From Acinetobacter sp. ANC 4204 (GTDB lineage Bacteria > Pseudomonadota > Gammaproteobacteria > Pseudomonadales > Moraxellaceae): a stretch of 64,000 nucleotides of DNA. Made by a program: the position numbers and the translations under genes. The notes below the pieces were generated by a model. That model ran no database searches. It was not told where the DNA came from and worked only from the letters and a program-made list of their open reading frames with translations. The stretch is taken from positions 1 through 64,000 of the forward strand of contig NZ_NEFZ01000003.1 in NCBI RefSeq assembly GCF_002135205.1, given 5' to 3'. Positions 15,749-25,020 of the stretch are shown one piece after another. Every line of letters starts with the position of its first letter. Positions within the stretch are counted from its first letter, which is position 1.

Positions 15749-16627
15749 TCAATGAACTTCAAACTCTGCCTCTGCTGGGTCAAAACGCCATGTGCGTACA
15801 ATGCGTAACTCAGAAATATCCTTCATTTTGGTATCGAAAGCGCCGAACGGGGCTGCTTTGCGTACTGATGCCTTTGCTGCTTCATCCAACATCTCATGCC
15901 CTGAGCTGTCAATCAAGCGAATGGCGCGGATACCACCTGAAGCATTTAAAATCACCATTAAACGCACTTCACCCGCCAGTCGCTGCTGCTTAGCCACTTC
16001 TGGGTAGTAACGGTTACCATAAAATTCCACTTTCTGACGGAACTTTTCAAGATAGGCAGCAGAAATATCTTGCTTGGCTTGAATACCATCAACTGTTTTG
16101 ATTTTTTGCTGACGGCTAAAGTTTTGTTGACGTTGCAAATATTGCGCTTCAAGGCTTGCCACCATGGCTGCTTTGGCCTGAAACTGGCTGTTCATTTCTT
16201 CCATGGCTTTTTTGCGCTGATTATCTTCCGCTTGTTTTTGCCAGCTAAGTGTCGTCATTAACAACTTTTCTTCAAAATTTAATTCACGCTTTTGCTGGAC
16301 CTGTTCTAAAGCTTCTCGCTGTTGTTCCCCAGCACTTTGCTCAAGCATCGGCACGGGCATATCACTCGACATCCGGTGGGACTCGCGAAAGGTGCCAGAA
16401 CCCTGTTGATCCGCTTGCGCCAAGAAATCCGCATCTTCAATTTTTTGATCTGAAGGGCGTAAAGTCACTGCAATTTCTTTCACTGCGGCATCATTTTCTT
16501 GAGGCATGGCAAACTGTACAGTCAAAATCACCAGATGCAAAAAAGCTGCAAGCACAACGGTTGCTGTAAAAATTGGGTCTTTCCACCAATTATGCGCCAA
16601 AGGCATTACATTTATTTTTTTGAACAT
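15749..16627 (-). CDS. TonB-family energy transducer
   Basis: An inner-membrane protein that couples the proton motive force to outer-membrane receptors. The 292-residue product has one N-terminal membrane helix (about 20-40), a long charged, Gln-rich and probably coiled-coil periplasmic spacer (about 90-190) instead of the Pro-rich spacer of classical TonB, and a TonB C-terminal domain (YYPEVAKQQRLAGEVRLMVIL, about 205-285). ExbB/ExbD genes are not beside it. A GTG lies one codon upstream of the chosen ATG; the ribosome site is weak. It could serve the neighbouring receptor, but its atypical spacer also fits envelope-spanning TolA-like roles. Confidence 0.85.
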   Translation of the reverse strand: MFKKINVMPLAHNWWKDPIFTATVVLAAFLHLVILTVQFAMPQENDAAVKEIAVTLRPSDQKIEDADFLAQADQQGSGTFRESHRMSSDMPVPMLEQSAGEQQREALEQVQQKRELNFEEKLLMTTLSWQKQAEDNQRKKAMEEMNSQFQAKAAMVASLEAQYLQRQQNFSRQQKIKTVDGIQAKQDISAAYLEKFRQKVEFYGNRYYPEVAKQQRLAGEVRLMVILNASGGIRAIRLIDSSGHEMLDEAAKASVRKAAPFGAFDTKMKDISELRIVRTWRFDPAEAEFEVH

Positions 16628-16866
16628 CACTTCAAACCGACAATTTGTCTTGTTCCCCTAAGCGTATGTACGCAGTATAAAATAGACACAGTTTTCATTT
16701 TATTGCTTAGAATGAGGCACTGTACCCTGTAGATTCACTGTTTCATAAAATCATGAAAATGGTGCAATTAATTTTGCTAAACTGCAAGCTTCATGAGCAG
16801 TATTTTTCAAACATTTCAACCAGAGATCTGATCGCTCAAAAACACTGATTAGCTAGGACGCCTCTT

Positions 16867-17544
16867 ATGCAAACGCTTATTTCCAGTATTTCTAATCGTT
16901 TACGCCAAGTTTATCAAAAGGCGGAAGGATTTATTGAGGATGAGCGCGAGTTTCCAATGTCTCAAGTCTTTTTAAACGCCACCTTTCAACGATTTGTGAC
17001 CGACAATGTGAGAATGTTAAAAGACTTACATGCAGACTTACATGATGACTGGTTACGCTTATATGCCACACTCGATTATAACGGTCTCAAACTGACTCTC
17101 TCTGTTGACTTGAAATTGGTGCAAATGGAGTTGAATAAAAAAACGCAATTGATTGTGTTCGAACAAATCAGCGATACCAGTGTGCTAGATGCTGAATACC
17201 CAACGGTATTTCATAAAATGGGCGTACGCTGTGCCCTGTTTTTTTATCAAAAAATCCTGAACCAAGATCCTTTAGGTATGATTTTAGAAAAGCTGAATGT
17301 GATTAAGGTTAAAGATGAGTTACTACATTTAAATTTGAACCGTTGGTTAGGCAAAAACCGTTCAATCATCGACACGCTAGGCAAAGTCCATGTTAATCAT
17401 GCTGTGCTACGTGAAGCCGAATTGGTCGTGATTGGTAACGTCAATTTAACTGCACTATTTAATAAATTCTCTCAAACCTCGATTGATGATTTGATTGAAC
17501 CCAATTTGGATGAAAGTACAGTCTCTCCCATTCGACAAAAATAG
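16867..17544 (+). CDS. Conserved protein of unknown function
   Basis: The product is 225 residues, soluble, without signal peptide. The middle (about 60-115) has alternating beta-type segments (RLYATLDYNGLKLTLSVDLKLVQMEL, split here by position rather than motif) that recall a lipid-binding SCP2-like or DUF sheet, followed by helices. I do not recognise a catalytic motif. AGGA lies eight bases before the ATG. It is divergent from the TonB-family gene (about 240 bases between starts) and is followed after 155 bases by a DUF3108 gene on the same strand. No function is assigned. Confidence 0.65.
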   Translation: MQTLISSISNRLRQVYQKAEGFIEDEREFPMSQVFLNATFQRFVTDNVRMLKDLHADLHDDWLRLYATLDYNGLKLTLSVDLKLVQMELNKKTQLIVFEQISDTSVLDAEYPTVFHKMGVRCALFFYQKILNQDPLGMILEKLNVIKVKDELLHLNLNRWLGKNRSIIDTLGKVHVNHAVLREAELVVIGNVNLTALFNKFSQTSIDDLIEPNLDESTVSPIRQK

Positions 17545-17699
17545 CTGATCATTTGGTGACAAAACCGTAATTTCAAATATGTAAATGAAACATAAAACTA
17601 CAGTTCCCCTTATGTTTCGAATTTTTTCTTCATAATCAATGTGCATAATAGTTATATGCAAAAATTTTGTGCCTACAACTAAATAGGAAGCTTTTTCTT

Positions 17700-18410
17700 A
17701 TGGCTAAATCAAAATTGAAAACAGCCACAATCGCGACAAGTATGAGCGCTTTGCTATTTGTCGGGTTCTCAAGCCAAACCTTTGCCATGAGTCCATTTCA
17801 AGCCAGTTATCAATTTAACTATAATGGCAAAAATTTAGGCTCTGCAACTCGGACTTTATCAAAGTCAGGTAATAACTGGAACTATGTTTTTGCAGCCAAA
17901 GCAGGCGGTATTGCCTCAGCAACCGAAAGTAGCCGCTTTAGTTTAAATGGCAAACAAATTCAGTCCAATAGCTTTAGCCGTAGCAGTAAAATTTTGGTGC
18001 ATAACAACACCATGAGTATTAACTTCAATCCAGCAGCAAAAACCATCAATACCAAGAAAGACAACGAAACGCGTTCATTTGCATGGAAAGCGGGTGTCTT
18101 AGATGAGCTCAATGCAGAATTGCAAATTCGTGAAGACATTAAAAATGGTGGTTTAAAATCAACTTACTATTTGGCCGATGCTAAAGAGGTTGAAGCACGT
18201 AAATTTGTGAAGCAAGGTACTGAATCTATCAAAACAGATTATGGAACTTTCGAGACCATTAAAGTAGTCATGAAACATGATAAGCCCGGCCGTGAAACCA
18301 TTTTCTGGCTAGCTCCGAAATTAGACTATCTTCCTGTTAAAGTCAGCCATGTTGATAAGAAAACATCTTATGGATTGCTCTTAACGAGCTATAAAGGTGC
18401 AAGCAATTAG
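17700..18410 (+). CDS. Exported DUF3108-domain protein
   Basis: The 236-residue product has a signal peptide ending near TFA-MS and then a DUF3108 domain: FQASYQFNYNGKNLGSATRTL at the start of the mature part, YGTFETIKV and FWLAPKLDYLPVKVSH near the end. Proteins of this family are periplasmic or outer-membrane-associated beta-rich proteins of unknown role. An in-frame ATG lies 33 bases upstream, but AGGAAG at 17685 fits the ATG at 17700 and the signal peptide begins there. It precedes xpt by 90 bases on the same strand; a functional link is not evident. Confidence 0.82.
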   Translation: MAKSKLKTATIATSMSALLFVGFSSQTFAMSPFQASYQFNYNGKNLGSATRTLSKSGNNWNYVFAAKAGGIASATESSRFSLNGKQIQSNSFSRSSKILVHNNTMSINFNPAAKTINTKKDNETRSFAWKAGVLDELNAELQIREDIKNGGLKSTYYLADAKEVEARKFVKQGTESIKTDYGTFETIKVVMKHDKPGRETIFWLAPKLDYLPVKVSHVDKKTSYGLLLTSYKGASN

Positions 18411-18419
18411 TCATTTTGA

Positions 18420-19076
<657 letters not shown>

Positions 19077-19092
19077 TCACAGAACCCTCCAT

Positions 19093-19124
19093 AAAAAAAG
19101 AGCATTTTAAAATGCTCTTTTTTT
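19093..19124 (+). terminator. Rho-independent terminator of xpt
   Basis: A perfect palindrome with arms A7-GAGCATTTT and its complement ends in T7 and lies 16 bases after the xpt stop. Its symmetry lets it work in both directions. The rest of 19125-19355 has no reading frame or clear motif. Confidence 0.92.
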
Positions 19125-19355
19125 ATGACATTCATGACCCGCAGGTCATCCACACACAAGCGCCATATTTGCGCGGTAGATTACTTTTAATTTAAAGTAA
19201 AAAATATATCGTCTTTTATCAATTTAATTACATTTTTAAGTTGGAGAAACATGATTTATATAGCATGATCAAATTTAAATGGTCATAACCACTTTCTAAG
19301 ACTAAAAATAAACAGCGATTAAACGAAATACTTTTTTATTGAGAAAGCCGCACAA

Positions 19356-20408
19356 ATGATAAAGAAGAAAGAAACGAGTGAACGATCGTTTGATCCAAAT
19401 CAATTATCAGGATTTGATGGAGCTCACTCCATTCAACTTCCCGTCGACTTTATTCACGACCTAAGTAAAGCCAGCTCTTTACAGGTAGTATTAGATACAA
19501 TTGCCTACTGGATTTCATACGTTTTCGATGCAGATCGGGCCAGCATCACCCTGCAAGATACTGAAGATTATCTCAAGCTATACTCAATTTCGGGCAATCA
19601 TGCAATTCCGATGGATTTTAAAATTCCAATTGGACAAACTTTTGTAGGCCGAGTTTTTGCTGAGTCACAACTGATCATTTGCGATGACTTAAGCCTGTCG
19701 GATGAACTCGACTGTCAAATGCTTTCTGAACATGGTATGGGTAGCTGTATGGATGCCCCAATGATTCATAATGATATTTGTATTGGTACACTCAATGTGG
19801 CCGATGTGCGTAAACATCATTACACCCTACAGCAAGCCATCCTGTTACAAACCCTTGCAAAATGGTTAGCGTTAAACATCAAACTACATTTACAAGTTCA
19901 AGAGATGGCTATTTTAGCCTCTACCGATGAACTGACAGGCACTTTTAACCGAAGAGTATTTGTACAAGAAAGCCATCAAACCATGCTGCATTTTAGCAAA
20001 TCCCGTGTACCGTTTAGCATTGGCATTTTAGATATTGATCACTTTAAACAGCTAAATGATTGCTATGGGCATACTGCGGGTGACTATGTACTCAAAAAAA
20101 TGGTGAAAAAAATACGAAGCATACTGCGTGATGAAGACTTTTTAGCCCGTATTGGTGGCGAAGAGTTTGCCATTATTCTACCTGCCTGCTTAGGTGATGA
20201 GGCTATGCGAATCTTTCGACGGATTTGTTCAACCATCGAAGCGATGGAAGTCAGTTATGAACAGGAAATACTATGTTTTACAGTTAGCATAGGCGTTGCA
20301 GAGGTCGGCAAACAAGATACCGATGCCGAAGATGTATTTAAACGAGCAGATAAAGCCCTCTACTGTGCAAAAGAAGCGGGACGAAATCGGATTCACTTTG
20401 CCAACTAA
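19356..20408 (+). CDS. GAF-domain diguanylate cyclase
   Basis: The 350-residue cytosolic protein should make cyclic di-GMP from two GTP. A GAF sensory domain covers about 38-180, a short linker helix follows, and a GGDEF domain covers about 185-348. The active site is RIGGEEF (GGEEF 267-271), a fully competent variant, with the DELTGTFNRR and DIDHFKQLND motifs in place. An inhibitory I-site RxxD is present (R258-D261), so product feedback is expected. The GAF ligand is unknown. The ribosome site is weak (GAGAAAG). The gene stands alone; the output may be surface attachment, as usual for c-di-GMP. Confidence 0.92.
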   Translation: MIKKKETSERSFDPNQLSGFDGAHSIQLPVDFIHDLSKASSLQVVLDTIAYWISYVFDADRASITLQDTEDYLKLYSISGNHAIPMDFKIPIGQTFVGRVFAESQLIICDDLSLSDELDCQMLSEHGMGSCMDAPMIHNDICIGTLNVADVRKHHYTLQQAILLQTLAKWLALNIKLHLQVQEMAILASTDELTGTFNRRVFVQESHQTMLHFSKSRVPFSIGILDIDHFKQLNDCYGHTAGDYVLKKMVKKIRSILRDEDFLARIGGEEFAIILPACLGDEAMRIFRRICSTIEAMEVSYEQEILCFTVSIGVAEVGKQDTDAEDVFKRADKALYCAKEAGRNRIHFAN

Positions 20409-20647
20409 GTTAAGCCATGAACTTGAATGCCGAGAACAATGGAGTAAGACTCTACAGAAACAGCGTAGATATTCCCAGAAAATTACAAGTCTAATAAATA
20501 TTCTCAACTCAAATTCAGCTAGTATTTACTCTAGATTCAGATGTTTAGAAATCTTAGATCTGAGGTAACACGGTTGTCATGCGTCATGAACACCATAATC
20601 AGGCTATATATTTTAAGTACAGCTAGCCCTTATAGGTCAAATAAGCT

Positions 20648-21022
20648 ATGGAAAAAACAATTCTCTGCCCAAAGTGTGGCTCAAGTGATATCGAAAAAAG
20701 AAATCATGAGCAACAACTGACAAAAATTGGAGGCGTATTGCTCAGTTCTGCAGGTGCAACCGCAGGTACTGTTGGGGGAGCAGCATCTGGAGCCTCTATA
20801 GGCGCAGCGATCGGTGCAGCGGCTGGGCCTTTAGGAGTCATTATGGGCGGTACCATTGGCACCTTCGTCGGTGCAGTCAGTATTGGGGTCACAGGTGGTT
20901 TTTTAGGGCATCGCTTTGGTAAAAAAGCAGGTGTGATTGTCGATAAAAATGTGTTTCTCGACTATAAATGCCTAAACTGTGGTGCCAAATTTAAAGAACA
21001 ACACCTAACACCAATTGAATAA
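20648..21022 (+). CDS. Split zinc-ribbon protein with an internal glycine-zipper membrane segment
   Basis: The 124-residue product has one CxxC at the N-terminus (C7/C10, CPKCGSSD) and one at the C-terminus (C108/C111, YKCLNCGAKF), which could together bind zinc. Between them (about 28-90) lies a Gly/Ala-rich glycine-zipper segment able to form a membrane hairpin (GAAIGAAAGPLGVIMGGTIG). Both ends would therefore lie on the same side of the membrane. It is not a recognised enzyme. Start and length agree with the in-frame ATG; 239 bases before it contain no gene. A terminator follows. Confidence 0.72.
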   Translation: MEKTILCPKCGSSDIEKRNHEQQLTKIGGVLLSSAGATAGTVGGAASGASIGAAIGAAAGPLGVIMGGTIGTFVGAVSIGVTGGFLGHRFGKKAGVIVDKNVFLDYKCLNCGAKFKEQHLTPIE

Positions 21023-21024
21023 TA

Positions 21025-21051
21025 AAAAAGCCCATCATTCATGGACTTTTT
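21025..21051. terminator. Terminator between convergent genes
   Basis: AAAAAG-C-CCAT pairs with ATGG-A-CTTTTT around a CATTC loop (one mismatch). It lies between the zinc-ribbon gene and wrbA and can serve both. Confidence 0.75.
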
Positions 21052-21064
21052 CATGTCGCAATAA

Positions 21065-21658
21065 CTAGGCTTGCAATTTCTTTACAACTTCGCCAAGACG
21101 TTTTCCTTGTGCTTCGCACAACACTTTTTCATCTTGGCTTAAACTCTGGTCATGCCGAGGACCACTGACATGACTCGCCCCATAAGGCGTCCCGCCTGTT
21201 TTTGTATTCGACAGTGCTGGAACAGCATTGTTTAAACCAAGAATCATCATGCCATGATGAAATAACGGGGGAAGCATGGTCAACAAGGTGCTTTCTTGCC
21301 CACCATGCATCGAACCTGATGAGGTAAATACACAAGCAGGCTTGCCATGCAAAGCACCATTGAGCCAAAGACTGGTGGTTTGATCGAGAAAATATTTCAT
21401 TTCAGACGCCATATTGCCAAAACGCGTAGGTGAGCCTAGTGCCAAACCTGCACAGTTTTCCAAATCCTCTACGCTACAATAAATATCACCGTCGGCAGGA
21501 ATACTGGCTTCTGCTTCTTTCACCACAGTTGAAATATTTGGAACAGTTCGAATTTTTACAGCTATACCACTCGCCTCAATTCCATTTGCAATCAAATGCG
21601 CCATTTCACGGGTACTGCCATATTTGCTGTAATATAAAACTAAAACATAGGTTTGCAT
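21065..21658 (-). CDS. wrbA: NAD(P)H:quinone oxidoreductase, WrbA family
   Basis: A flavodoxin-like FMN enzyme that reduces quinones by two electrons and protects against semiquinone formation. The phosphate-binding loop YYSKYGSTREMA is at 9-20, the isoalloxazine-contacting GSPTRFGNM at about 75-83, and the WrbA-specific TGGTPYGASH near 154-163. The length of 197 matches E. coli WrbA (198). It is cytosolic and forms tetramers in the family. The upstream ribosome site is poor. It is divergent from yihY, with 114 bases between starts. Confidence 0.94.
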   Translation of the reverse strand: MQTYVLVLYYSKYGSTREMAHLIANGIEASGIAVKIRTVPNISTVVKEAEASIPADGDIYCSVEDLENCAGLALGSPTRFGNMASEMKYFLDQTTSLWLNGALHGKPACVFTSSGSMHGGQESTLLTMLPPLFHHGMMILGLNNAVPALSNTKTGGTPYGASHVSGPRHDQSLSQDEKVLCEAQGKRLGEVVKKLQA

Positions 21659-21772
21659 GAATAGAGTTCGGTGACAGAAAAAATAAAACTATACGGTATT
21701 TTTTCTATTTTTTGGTTAAGCTTATAGTGAAAAATGTAGAAAAGATGAAGAAAACAAAGAGATACTTTGCCT

Positions 21773-23023
21773 ATGTTAGAACAGTACTTAAAAAAACTTC
21801 CTTTCTATAAGAAAACTTGGTTTCAGTTCGTCTTATTTGTAGTACGGCGCTTTGAGGCCGACCGTTGTCGTGAACAAGCAGGTTCACTGACCTACACTAC
21901 CTTGTTTGCAGTCGTACCAATGCTGACAGTTTTCTTGGTCATCATCTCGTCCATCAAAGCACTGGAACCTGCACGTCAGCAATTACAGCAATTGATTTAT
22001 AGTAATTTTTTACCTAAAACCACCATTGCTTTTGATAAGGCTCTCAATGCTTTTACCGATAAATCGAGTAATTTGACCATTATCGGAATCTTATTTCTCT
22101 TCGTTACAACGGTCATGATGCTGACCAGTATTGAAACTGTCTTTAACCGAATTTGGCGAGTGCGCGAAACCCGTGGTGGCATTATTGGCTTTATGCGCTA
22201 CTGGACCATTATTTCTTTAGGACCAATTCTCCTCGGTAGTGCCTTTGTTATTTCTTCTACTGTCGCCTCTTTAAATGTCTTAAGCAATAATTTTGCAGGC
22301 TATGAGTTAGATGGTGCTTTTATATTTTGGTTAATTTCATTCGCCTTAACGGTACTTGGTTTTTTTATTTTAAATTGGACCATTCCAAACCGAAGTGTGC
22401 CGATTAAATCGGCTCTCATTGCTGGTTTATTTAGTGCTATTGTCTTTGAATTACTGAAACATTTGTTCGGTTTTATTATGTCGAACTTTACCAGTTATGA
22501 AATTATTTATGGTGCGTTTGCCGCAATTCCCATTTTCCTGCTGTGGATTTTTCTATCATGGAATATCGTCCTGATTGGGGTTGAAATTAGTTATGCACTT
22601 ACTGCATTTACCTCTCATAAAGAACAAAAGCGCCATCCTGTTATTATGTTGATGGATTTACTGGAACTATTTTATAAAAAGCAGCAACAAGGCTTAAGTG
22701 TTTCAGACGATGAAGCGCTTGATATCTTGGGGCGAGATGAATTGGGTCGCTGGCCAAGTTACGTCCTCATGCTTGAAACACAGAATTTAGTTAAACGTAC
22801 TGATGACAATCAATATGTTCTTGTACGCAATCTGTCTCACGTTGATTTTTGGAGTTTTTATAGCAGGCTTCCCTATCCACTGCCACAGCGTCAGGACTTA
22901 GGCAATGTACATCCTGACGATGTCTGGATGCAAAAAATTGGTCCTGCCTTGGTGGAGTCAGATGATTACTTGGCGGCCAAACTCGCCATTCCACTTTCCA
23001 AAATTTTTGATGATAAATCCTAA
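21773..23023 (+). CDS. yihY: YihY/UPF0761 family inner-membrane protein
   Basis: The 416-residue product has about six membrane helices in the first 280 residues and a soluble C-terminal winged-helix-like domain (about 290-410). The family was once called ribonuclease BN by mistake; the true function is unknown. The N-terminal FEADRCREQAGSLTYTTLFAVVPM is the family signature. A TTG two codons upstream of the ATG is an alternative start. The gene ends at a strong terminator. The C-terminal soluble extension is the form typical of Acinetobacter and pseudomonads and is longer than the E. coli protein (290 residues). Confidence 0.88.
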   Translation: MLEQYLKKLPFYKKTWFQFVLFVVRRFEADRCREQAGSLTYTTLFAVVPMLTVFLVIISSIKALEPARQQLQQLIYSNFLPKTTIAFDKALNAFTDKSSNLTIIGILFLFVTTVMMLTSIETVFNRIWRVRETRGGIIGFMRYWTIISLGPILLGSAFVISSTVASLNVLSNNFAGYELDGAFIFWLISFALTVLGFFILNWTIPNRSVPIKSALIAGLFSAIVFELLKHLFGFIMSNFTSYEIIYGAFAAIPIFLLWIFLSWNIVLIGVEISYALTAFTSHKEQKRHPVIMLMDLLELFYKKQQQGLSVSDDEALDILGRDELGRWPSYVLMLETQNLVKRTDDNQYVLVRNLSHVDFWSFYSRLPYPLPQRQDLGNVHPDDVWMQKIGPALVESDDYLAAKLAIPLSKIFDDKS

Positions 23024-23024
23024 T

Positions 23025-23067
23025 AAAACCGTGTCTTATCTCTTCTATATAGATAAGACACGGTTTT
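23025..23067. terminator. Strong bidirectional terminator
   Basis: A 17-bp perfect stem (AAAACCGTGTCTTATCT and complement) with a nine-base loop ends in a T run and separates yihY from the convergent EamA gene. Confidence 0.92.
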
Positions 23068-23117
23068 TATACATCACAGGTAAAGCCTAACCTTAGTCCA
23101 AAATATACATGATTTTT

Positions 23118-24083
23118 TTACTGCAAAGCCGCTTTAAAGGCCTGTAAGTATTGTTTAATCTTGTGATGTAGACTCACCACCATTACCCCCATCAAGACAA
23201 AACCCGTACCCAATAAGAAATTCAGCTCCAACTGTTCTTTTAAGAACATCACCCCAAAGCACATCCCAAAAATCGGGGTTAGAAAAGAAAATACGCCCAA
23301 CTGTGAAGCCAAATACTTTCTTAATAGCCAAAACCAAATCAGATAACTACCAAATGACACCACCACGGTATGAAACAGTAAACTACTGATCGACAGTGCG
23401 GACCAGTGAATGGTGGCCTGCCTCATAAAGAAAGAAAGCGGCAAGAGCAATAAAAATGCGATAAACAACTGATAAAACAAGGTTTGTGTCGCAGGTGCTT
23501 CAGCCAATTTGGTCAGCCGAACAGCGATCGTGGTGGCTGCCCATAAAATCCCTGCTAAAAGTGCCAATACATCCCCCCATAAAGCCGATGTCACTAAAGC
23601 TTGAGAATCAGAAGGATGAAATAAAAAGGCGATTACAATTCCAAAAAATGCTAATCCAATTCCTAACCACTGTATGACCGACAAACGCTCAGACGGCAGT
23701 TTCCAGTGTAAACCCAATGCCACAAAAATAGGGGCGGTATACAATAAAACCACGGTATGCGAAGCAGAGGTAAAACGTAAAGCCTGTGCCACTAAAAAAA
23801 ATTCGGCTGCAAATAATACCCCCACCAAAATACCTGCAGGCAAATAATCACTCCCCCATAATGAAGCCCCCTTTGCTAGCTTAATCATGGGATAAACCAT
23901 CAATGCAGATAGACCTGATCGAAGCGCGATTTGCATCACTGTAGAAATATCAGGGGCTGCAAGTTTTAACACCACTTGTTGTAAGCCCCATAACACGCAA
24001 AGCCCCAGCATAATACCTGAGGCTTTTCCGTCTAGCGCCTGACGACTGCTCACGATCTGCTCCACTAAAAAAGATGAACCCAT
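23118..24083 (-). CDS. EamA/DMT-family transporter
   Basis: An inner-membrane protein of about 321 residues with ten predicted helices arranged as two EamA repeats (about 20-150 and 165-300), the drug/metabolite exporter architecture. The conserved LGxxLWGLQQVVLKLA entry helix and TPIFGMCFGVMFLKEQL near the end are visible. A TTG start 45 bases upstream is possible; the ATG at 24083 is preferred although its ribosome site is weak. It is divergent from an AraC-type gene 74 bases away, which makes that regulator the likely controller. The substrate may be an amino acid or a xenobiotic; not determinable here. Confidence 0.88.
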   Translation of the reverse strand: MGSSFLVEQIVSSRQALDGKASGIMLGLCVLWGLQQVVLKLAAPDISTVMQIALRSGLSALMVYPMIKLAKGASLWGSDYLPAGILVGVLFAAEFFLVAQALRFTSASHTVVLLYTAPIFVALGLHWKLPSERLSVIQWLGIGLAFFGIVIAFLFHPSDSQALVTSALWGDVLALLAGILWAATTIAVRLTKLAEAPATQTLFYQLFIAFLLLLPLSFFMRQATIHWSALSISSLLFHTVVVSFGSYLIWFWLLRKYLASQLGVFSFLTPIFGMCFGVMFLKEQLELNFLLGTGFVLMGVMVVSLHHKIKQYLQAFKAALQ

Positions 24084-24157
24084 ACTATAAATTTGTCTGA
24101 AATAAAATATATAATCTAAAACAGACAAGATATCTTCTTATTCAGGCAATTTCAGCC

Positions 24158-24970
24158 ATGCCCTACAAACAACAAAAAAACAGTGCGCCACTCAAACAAC
24201 TACCGACCAATGATCATATTGATAAATTATTGTGGATTCATTTTCGCGATGATCCCGCTCAGTCGGTTTATCCCGTACATGGACATGCATGGGGTGAATT
24301 TGTCTATGCATTTAATGGAGTCATGGAAGTCCATATTAATCAAGTTGACTATCTCACTCCACCGCCATACGGAATTTGGCTACCACCCCATGTCGCACAT
24401 AGCGGTTTAAACCGTACCGATGTTTCTCACGGTACGCTCTATATCCATGAAAGCTTATGCAGCCACTTACCACAGCAAGCCGGTATTATGCTGAGCTCAC
24501 CTTTAGTCACCGCGCTCTTTAAACATTTAAAACAGTACCACTTGGCAGATGATTCAGCTGAGCATTTGCGCTTACTTTATGTCTTGCTTGACCAACTACA
24601 CCATGCAGAATTGGTGAGTAGTTATTTACCACACTCCGAACATCCTGTGCTCAAGAGTATTTTAGATTTTTTACATTTACACCCTGCCGACAACAGTGCT
24701 TTGCAACAACTGGCAGTTCAGCACAATATGACTGAACGCACACTTGCGCGTTATAGCCAAAAAGAACTCGGCATGTCTTTGAATGAATGGCGGCAGCGCT
24801 TAAAAGTCATGAAAGCCATGAGCATGCTAACCGAAGGGAAAAAAGTGGAAAGTATTGCATTAGATTTGGGCTATGCCAATGCATCGGCCTTTATCAACAT
24901 GTTTAAGCGCTGGATGGTGTATACACCCGATCAATTTCGAAAACTGTATCATAGCCACCAACAACGCTAA
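24158..24970 (+). CDS. AraC-family regulator with N-terminal cupin
   Basis: The 270-residue product has a cupin-type sensing domain (about 20-100; HGHAWGEFVYAFNGVMEVHI and a PYGIWLPPHVAHSG motif) and a C-terminal double helix-turn-helix (about 165-265; ALQQLAVQHNMTERTLARYSQKELGMS and SIALDLGYANASAFINMFKRW). It would bind DNA as an AraC-type regulator. It is divergently placed from the EamA exporter and very probably controls it, as in many exporter/AraC pairs. A terminator lies directly at its 3' end. Confidence 0.92.
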   Translation: MPYKQQKNSAPLKQLPTNDHIDKLLWIHFRDDPAQSVYPVHGHAWGEFVYAFNGVMEVHINQVDYLTPPPYGIWLPPHVAHSGLNRTDVSHGTLYIHESLCSHLPQQAGIMLSSPLVTALFKHLKQYHLADDSAEHLRLLYVLLDQLHHAELVSSYLPHSEHPVLKSILDFLHLHPADNSALQQLAVQHNMTERTLARYSQKELGMSLNEWRQRLKVMKAMSMLTEGKKVESIALDLGYANASAFINMFKRWMVYTPDQFRKLYHSHQQR

Positions 24971-24998
24971 AAAAAGACCACCGTGGTGATCTTTTTTT
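24969..24998. terminator. Terminator between the AraC gene and the FAA-hydrolase gene
   Basis: An A6-GA / TC-T7 stem with an inner CCACC/GGTGG palindrome overlaps the AraC stop codon; flanking A and T runs permit both directions. Confidence 0.8.
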
Positions 24999-25020
24999 AA
25001 GATATTTCACTTAAAACCAA

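Noticed and set aside
20421..20495. A 25-codon ORF after the diguanylate cyclase
   Set aside because: It has no ribosome site and no terminator, and its sequence is unremarkable, in contrast with the small gene at 38876.
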